Part shown: positions 6,500 through 8,612 of the stretch, in pieces
Position numbering within the stretch: the stretch's first letter is position 1
Layout of the letters: every line of letters starts with the position of its first letter
Assembly: GCA_002437905.1 (NCBI GenBank)
Contig: DJRT01000008.1
Coordinates: 24,843-33,454, forward strand
Direction: 5' to 3'
Source of the DNA: Ruminococcaceae bacterium UBA6353
Lineage (GTDB): Bacteria > Bacillota > Clostridia > Oscillospirales > Acutalibacteraceae
Length of the DNA stretch: 8,612 bases
The notes under the pieces: model-generated
What the model was told of the DNA's origin: nothing
Database searches by the model: none
The model's input: the letters and a program-made list of their open reading frames with translations, nothing else
Program-made: the position numbers and the translations under genes

Positions 6500-6783
6500 T
6501 ATTTTTGACGCAAAAGATATACGAGGTCTTCCGTAAAATCGGACAGATCGTATTTCCAGTTGATTTTTCTTATGGAACAGTGTATAATAATTTTGGAATG
6601 CGTAAGCCTGCGGATGTTATTCTCCTCAAAAAAGAGCAGTCTCTGTGCGTGAGGGCTTGCGATATTTAGCAGATATGTGACAACACAATGACAACGGGAA
6701 TTATGATACACCATAATTCTTGGATAATTTAAGTAATCCCGATAATCGGAGCTAAACGGTCTATACAAAATCGTTTAGGTCAC
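6500..6783. other. AT-rich stretch without a confident gene
   Basis: No convincing gene is seen here. A leftward open frame (6472-6768) begins with TTG, lacks a ribosome binding site, overlaps the TATAAT box of the housekeeping-type promoter at its end, and its 98-residue translation matches no family I recognise. It may be a decayed gene fragment, or chance. The only structure is an imperfect inverted repeat at 6749-6781, listed separately. Confidence 0.4.
6749..6781. repeat. Imperfect inverted repeat, candidate attachment core
   Basis: CTAAACG (6752-6758) and CGTTTAG (6772-6778) are perfectly complementary around a 13-base centre. Beyond one mismatch the arms extend by two further pairs (6749-6750 with 6780-6781). 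It lies about 90 bases from the phased integrase-type repeats. Tyrosine recombinases bind paired inverted core sites, so this could be the attachment core, but the spacer is longer than the usual 6-8 bases and no second copy is visible in the window. Confidence 0.25.
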
Positions 6784-6817
6784 GGTTTCGGGGAGCGAGT
6801 GGGAGTAATCGCCACTT

Positions 6818-6861
6818 ACCCGAAAACCCTTTATTTTCAAGGGTTTTCGGGTTTCTTTTTT
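6818..6861 (+). terminator. Strong rightward terminator-like hairpin at the element edge
   Basis: A 14-bp perfect stem (ACCCGAAAACCCTT at 6818-6831, complement at 6839-6852) with a 7-base loop is followed on the + strand by TTC and T6. It is a canonical intrinsic terminator for rightward transcription, yet no + strand gene is seen upstream. It would shield the integrase region from outside transcription, or may be left from a gene cut by insertion. On the - strand no T tract follows, so it is not a good terminator for the integrase. Confidence 0.7.
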
Positions 6862-6865
6862 GCTC

Positions 6866-6901
6866 CGGGTACACGAAAAGTACACGGCGGGTACACGAAA
6901 A
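6866..6901. repeat. Three phased GTACACG direct repeats, probable integrase arm sites
   Basis: GTACACG occurs at 6869-6875, 6880-6886 and 6891-6897, each exactly 11 bases after the previous. The first and third copies sit in an identical 14-base unit, CGGGTACACGAAAA. The array begins just past the integrase stop codon. Tn916- and lambda-type integrases bind short direct repeats in the arms of their attachment sites through their N-terminal domain, so these are probably such arm sites and mark the element end. Confidence 0.6.
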
Positions 6902-6903
6902 AC

Positions 6904-7962
6904 TTATGCGAAAGCCTCCAATCGGTCGGCAACTTCCCCGTGTTTTGTCGGGTACAGGTGGGAATAAATCTCCAAAGTTGTCGTCACGCTCTCATGCCCG
7001 AGGCGTTCGCTGATCAACAGCGGTGCAAAACCGAGCTCAATCAGCAAGCTGGCGTGGCTGTGACGAAGATCGTGCACCCGTATCTCCCGGAGTCCGGTCT
7101 TCTTGCAGCCTCTTTCCATTTCGTGCTTCAGATAATGCTTCGTTACTTCAAACAGTCTGTCTGACGGATCGTAGCCGTACAATCTGTCGGCATAATCCTT
7201 TACCATATCGCAAACGAATTGCGGCAAGGTGATTTTGCGATTGCTTTTTGGCGTCTTTGGGTCAAGGAATAGATCCTCACCGTCTATACGCGCATAGTTT
7301 TTTGTAATGGAAACCGTCCGTTCCTCAAAGTCGAAATCGTTCAGGGTCAAAGCCAGCATTTCTCCGGATCGCATTCCTGTCCAATAAAGAAGATTAAAGA
7401 TGACCTTGGACTGCAGCTTATCACTCACGGCATCAATAAAAACCTTGAATTCGTCCGCTGTCCAGATTTGTTCCAAGCCGGAATTCTTTTTACCGATAGT
7501 TCCGCTTTTTTGTACCGGATTGCTGCCGAGACCGTAATACTTGACTGCAAAATTGAAAATCGCAGACAACTGGCTGTTCAGAGTTCTCAGATAGGTTGGT
7601 TTATAATTCTTCTGATTGTTCATCAGCTCGGTTTGCCAGCGACGCACATTCATAGGCTGGATCTCATTGACTTTCAAATTCTTGAAATACGGCATAATAT
7701 GTACAGCAATGATGTCCTCTTTCCCTTTGTAGGTAGTCGGTCTGATTCTGGCTTTGCAGTCATCCATATAGATCTCTACCATATCACTGAAAAGCATATC
7801 GCAGGAATTTGAAGTCTTACTCAGAAAATCCAGCTCATACTGCTTGGCCTCTTTTTGTAGGCGAAAGCCCTTCTTCTTTTTCTGCTTTTTGGTGCCTGTC
7901 CAATCTGTGTAAACAAATTTACAGTACCATAACCCTGTCTTTTCGTCTTTGTAGGTCGGCAA
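6904..7962 (-). CDS. int: Tyrosine recombinase / integrase (Tn916-like)
   Basis: This is a site-specific integrase that would insert and excise the right-hand mobile element. With the preferred start it has 352 residues: an N-terminal arm-binding domain (about 1-45, beta-rich then basic KKQKKKKG), a SAM-like core-binding domain (about 55-145), and a catalytic domain (about 165-345). The catalytic set is complete: Arg198 (TGMRSGE), a beta-hairpin lysine in DPKTPKSNRK, His297 and Arg300 (HDLRHSH), His323 (LGHES) and Tyr333 (IYSHLYP). The frame extends to a GTG at 7971, but GGAGG overlaps that codon; TTG at 7962 sits 8 bases after GGAGG and fits better. It lies downstream of the excisionase-like gene, and its stop is beside phased repeats, the usual layout at an element end. 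Confidence 0.95.
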   Translation of the reverse strand: MPTYKDEKTGLWYCKFVYTDWTGTKKQKKKKGFRLQKEAKQYELDFLSKTSNSCDMLFSDMVEIYMDDCKARIRPTTYKGKEDIIAVHIMPYFKNLKVNEIQPMNVRRWQTELMNNQKNYKPTYLRTLNSQLSAIFNFAVKYYGLGSNPVQKSGTIGKKNSGLEQIWTADEFKVFIDAVSDKLQSKVIFNLLYWTGMRSGEMLALTLNDFDFEERTVSITKNYARIDGEDLFLDPKTPKSNRKITLPQFVCDMVKDYADRLYGYDPSDRLFEVTKHYLKHEMERGCKKTGLREIRVHDLRHSHASLLIELGFAPLLISERLGHESVTTTLEIYSHLYPTKHGEVADRLEAFA

Positions 7963-8019
7963 TGATTTCACCTCCGATCTGTAAAAGATTCATCGCCCGG
8001 ATACGGTTTCCCTCGTCAC

Positions 8020-8220
8020 TTACAGGTAGGTGTTCTCGTAAAAATATTTGGCAGATACCTTACCTGCCACAGTCAGCTTTCCGGCTTTCTCCAGCTCACT
8101 GTTGAGCCGTTTGATAATGCGGTATGCCGTGCTGCGGGAAACACCGAGTAATTCGGCAACATCCGTTGCTGTCAAGTATCTTTTGCTCGTCTGTAATGCT
8201 GTCGGTTTGTATTCCGCCAT
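8020..8220 (-). CDS. Excisionase-like helix-turn-helix protein
   Basis: This 66-residue DNA-binding protein has a MerR/excisionase-type helix-turn-helix at about residues 15-40 (YLTATDVAELLGVSRSTAYRIIKRL). A short basic C-terminal part could form a wing. Small proteins of this kind directly upstream of a tyrosine recombinase usually act as recombination directionality factors: they bend the attachment site to favour excision and sometimes repress or activate the operon. ATG at 8220 follows AAAGGAGG at ideal spacing. The integrase begins 57 bases downstream on the same strand, so they are probably co-transcribed. The fold and position are clear; the specific excisionase role is inferred, and a plain transcriptional regulator is the alternative. 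Confidence 0.8.
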   Translation of the reverse strand: MAEYKPTALQTSKRYLTATDVAELLGVSRSTAYRIIKRLNSELEKAGKLTVAGKVSAKYFYENTYL

Positions 8221-8273
8221 GGTTTCCTCCTTTCTGACAGCCTGCAGCAGCGGAGTATCCTTGCGATATTGTC

Positions 8274-8295
8274 ATTATACTACTTTTCGCAAAAG
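8274..8295 (-). promoter_or_regulatory. Promoter -10 with adjacent palindrome upstream of the excisionase-like gene
   Basis: On the - strand a perfect TATAAT (8279-8274) lies about 55 bases before the ATG. No good -35 hexamer occurs at 16-18 bases. Instead, CTTTT-CGC-AAAAG (8283-8295), a palindrome with 5-bp arms, occupies the spacer. A weak -35 plus a spacer palindrome suggests a promoter under regulator control, possibly by the element's own HTH protein. Confidence 0.45.
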
Positions 8296-8330
8296 ATCCC
8301 GTGTGGGGGGCTGTCCGCATATATTCATAT

Positions 8331-8519
8331 TTAGTTTGTGTTCAAATTAAAAACGCCTGTCCGCCGAGCCATTTCCTGCGCCCATTTCAGCCGCGTATTG
8401 GCAGGCTGCCGCTATGCGGCAATTCTTCTGTGGGCACGCTCCGAATCGATCATCGTGGCATACTGTCCGCAGATCCTGTATAACTCCCGGCGGAAGGATA
8501 TTCGGTTTTCAAGGTGCAT
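8331..8519 (-). pseudogene. Small ORF with an in-frame amber stop
   Basis: From ATG at 8519 the frame encodes 35 residues beginning MHLENRISFRRELYRICG, then a TAG at 8414-8412, then 26 more codons in the same frame ending in NLNTN and TAA. The second half (RQPANTRLKWAQEMARRTG) has the look of real coding sequence: few rare choices, basic and helical. A single C-to-T change would turn CAG (Gln) into this TAG. The product is not recognised. It lies upstream of the excisionase-like gene on the same strand, behind AGGAGG at a long spacing of 15 bases, partly inside a hairpin. It may be a broken small gene, a 35-residue peptide gene, or a readthrough gene. Confidence 0.4.
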
Positions 8520-8522
8520 AAG

Positions 8523-8547
8523 CGGATAGAGCTTCCTCCTCTATCCG
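8523..8547 (-). other. Hairpin covering a ribosome binding site
   Basis: CGGATAGAG (8523-8531) and CTCTATCCG (8539-8547) form a perfect 9-bp stem with a 7-base loop. On the - strand the loop reads GAGGAAG, and the AGGAGG (8540-8535) of the small ORF at 8519 straddles stem and loop. The hairpin places the ribosome binding site close in space to the otherwise distant ATG, or masks it. Either would make translation structure-dependent. Nothing else is recognised from here to the window end. Confidence 0.4.
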
Positions 8548-8612
8548 TTCACTAATAAACACGGGGGCATACCCGCCTTTTCTGCAATCAAAATTCAAAA
8601 AAGCAAAATCTC

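Noticed and set aside
6472..6768. 98-residue leftward open frame between the sigma gene and the integrase region
   Set aside because: TTG start without a ribosome binding site, its 3' end overlaps a TATAAT box, and no recognisable family; at most a decayed fragment.
6784..6852. Possible tRNA 3' end or tRNA-like attachment site
   Set aside because: No T-loop consensus (GTTCRAN) or CCA-type acceptor could be found; the structure is better read as a terminator hairpin.
7898..8006. Small upstream ORF overlapping the integrase start (about two dozen codons, ATG near 8000 on the - strand)
   Set aside because: Only a weak purine stretch lies before its ATG and its reading frame has no protein-like character; probably chance.
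8301..8529. Rightward open frames of about 60 residues at the right end
   Set aside because: They are antisense to the small leftward ORF, lack ribosome binding sites and resemble nothing known.
1..8612. CRISPR array, rRNA or known riboswitch
   Set aside because: No regularly spaced long repeats, rRNA signatures or recognised aptamer motifs were seen on either strand.

Overview
The window looks like chromosomal DNA of a gut-type Firmicute (Clostridia, plausibly Oscillospiraceae/Ruminococcaceae). The basis is roughly balanced GC, strong AGGAGG ribosome binding sites, a Gram-positive lipoprotein signal, and the families present: DUF4358 lipoprotein, MBOAT, DHHW, MobV/TnpV and a Tn916-type integrase/excisionase pair. 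The species cannot be named from the sequence alone.

Left part (1-1674, + strand): the edge of a mobilizable element. A cluster of inverted repeats that looks like an oriT (1-82) precedes a MobV/Pre relaxase (106-1290) and a TnpV-family protein (1300-1674). An 18-bp perfect hairpin (1682-1724) separates this from the next block.

Middle part (1700-6499, all - strand): an envelope-stress-type regulatory module. An ECF sigma factor (5896-6390) overlaps its membrane-anchored putative anti-sigma factor (5258-5899). After a terminator comes a second operon: DUF4358 lipoprotein, MBOAT O-acyltransferase, DHHW/AlgX-like SGNH protein, and a short DivIVA-like coiled-coil protein that may be truncated. 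The sigma gene and the lipoprotein operon are each preceded by the same bipartite element, CCGACA-N16-CGTTATAYATACAG. This suggests that the sigma factor autoregulates and switches on the acyltransferase operon. MBOAT plus a DHHW protein is the standard pair for moving acyl (usually acetyl) groups across the membrane onto an extracellular polymer, so the inferred system is sigma-controlled O-acylation of a cell-wall or surface glycan.

Right part (about 6749-8612, - strand): the integrase end of a second mobile element. It holds a tyrosine recombinase (6904-7962), an excisionase-like HTH protein (8020-8220) with its promoter, and a small ORF carrying an in-frame amber codon (8331-8519). Beyond the integrase stop lie three GTACACG repeats phased at 11 bp, which look like integrase arm-binding sites. 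Next to them are a strong + strand terminator-like hairpin and an imperfect inverted repeat, marking the probable attachment end. The sigma/acyltransferase block therefore sits between two mobile-element ends.
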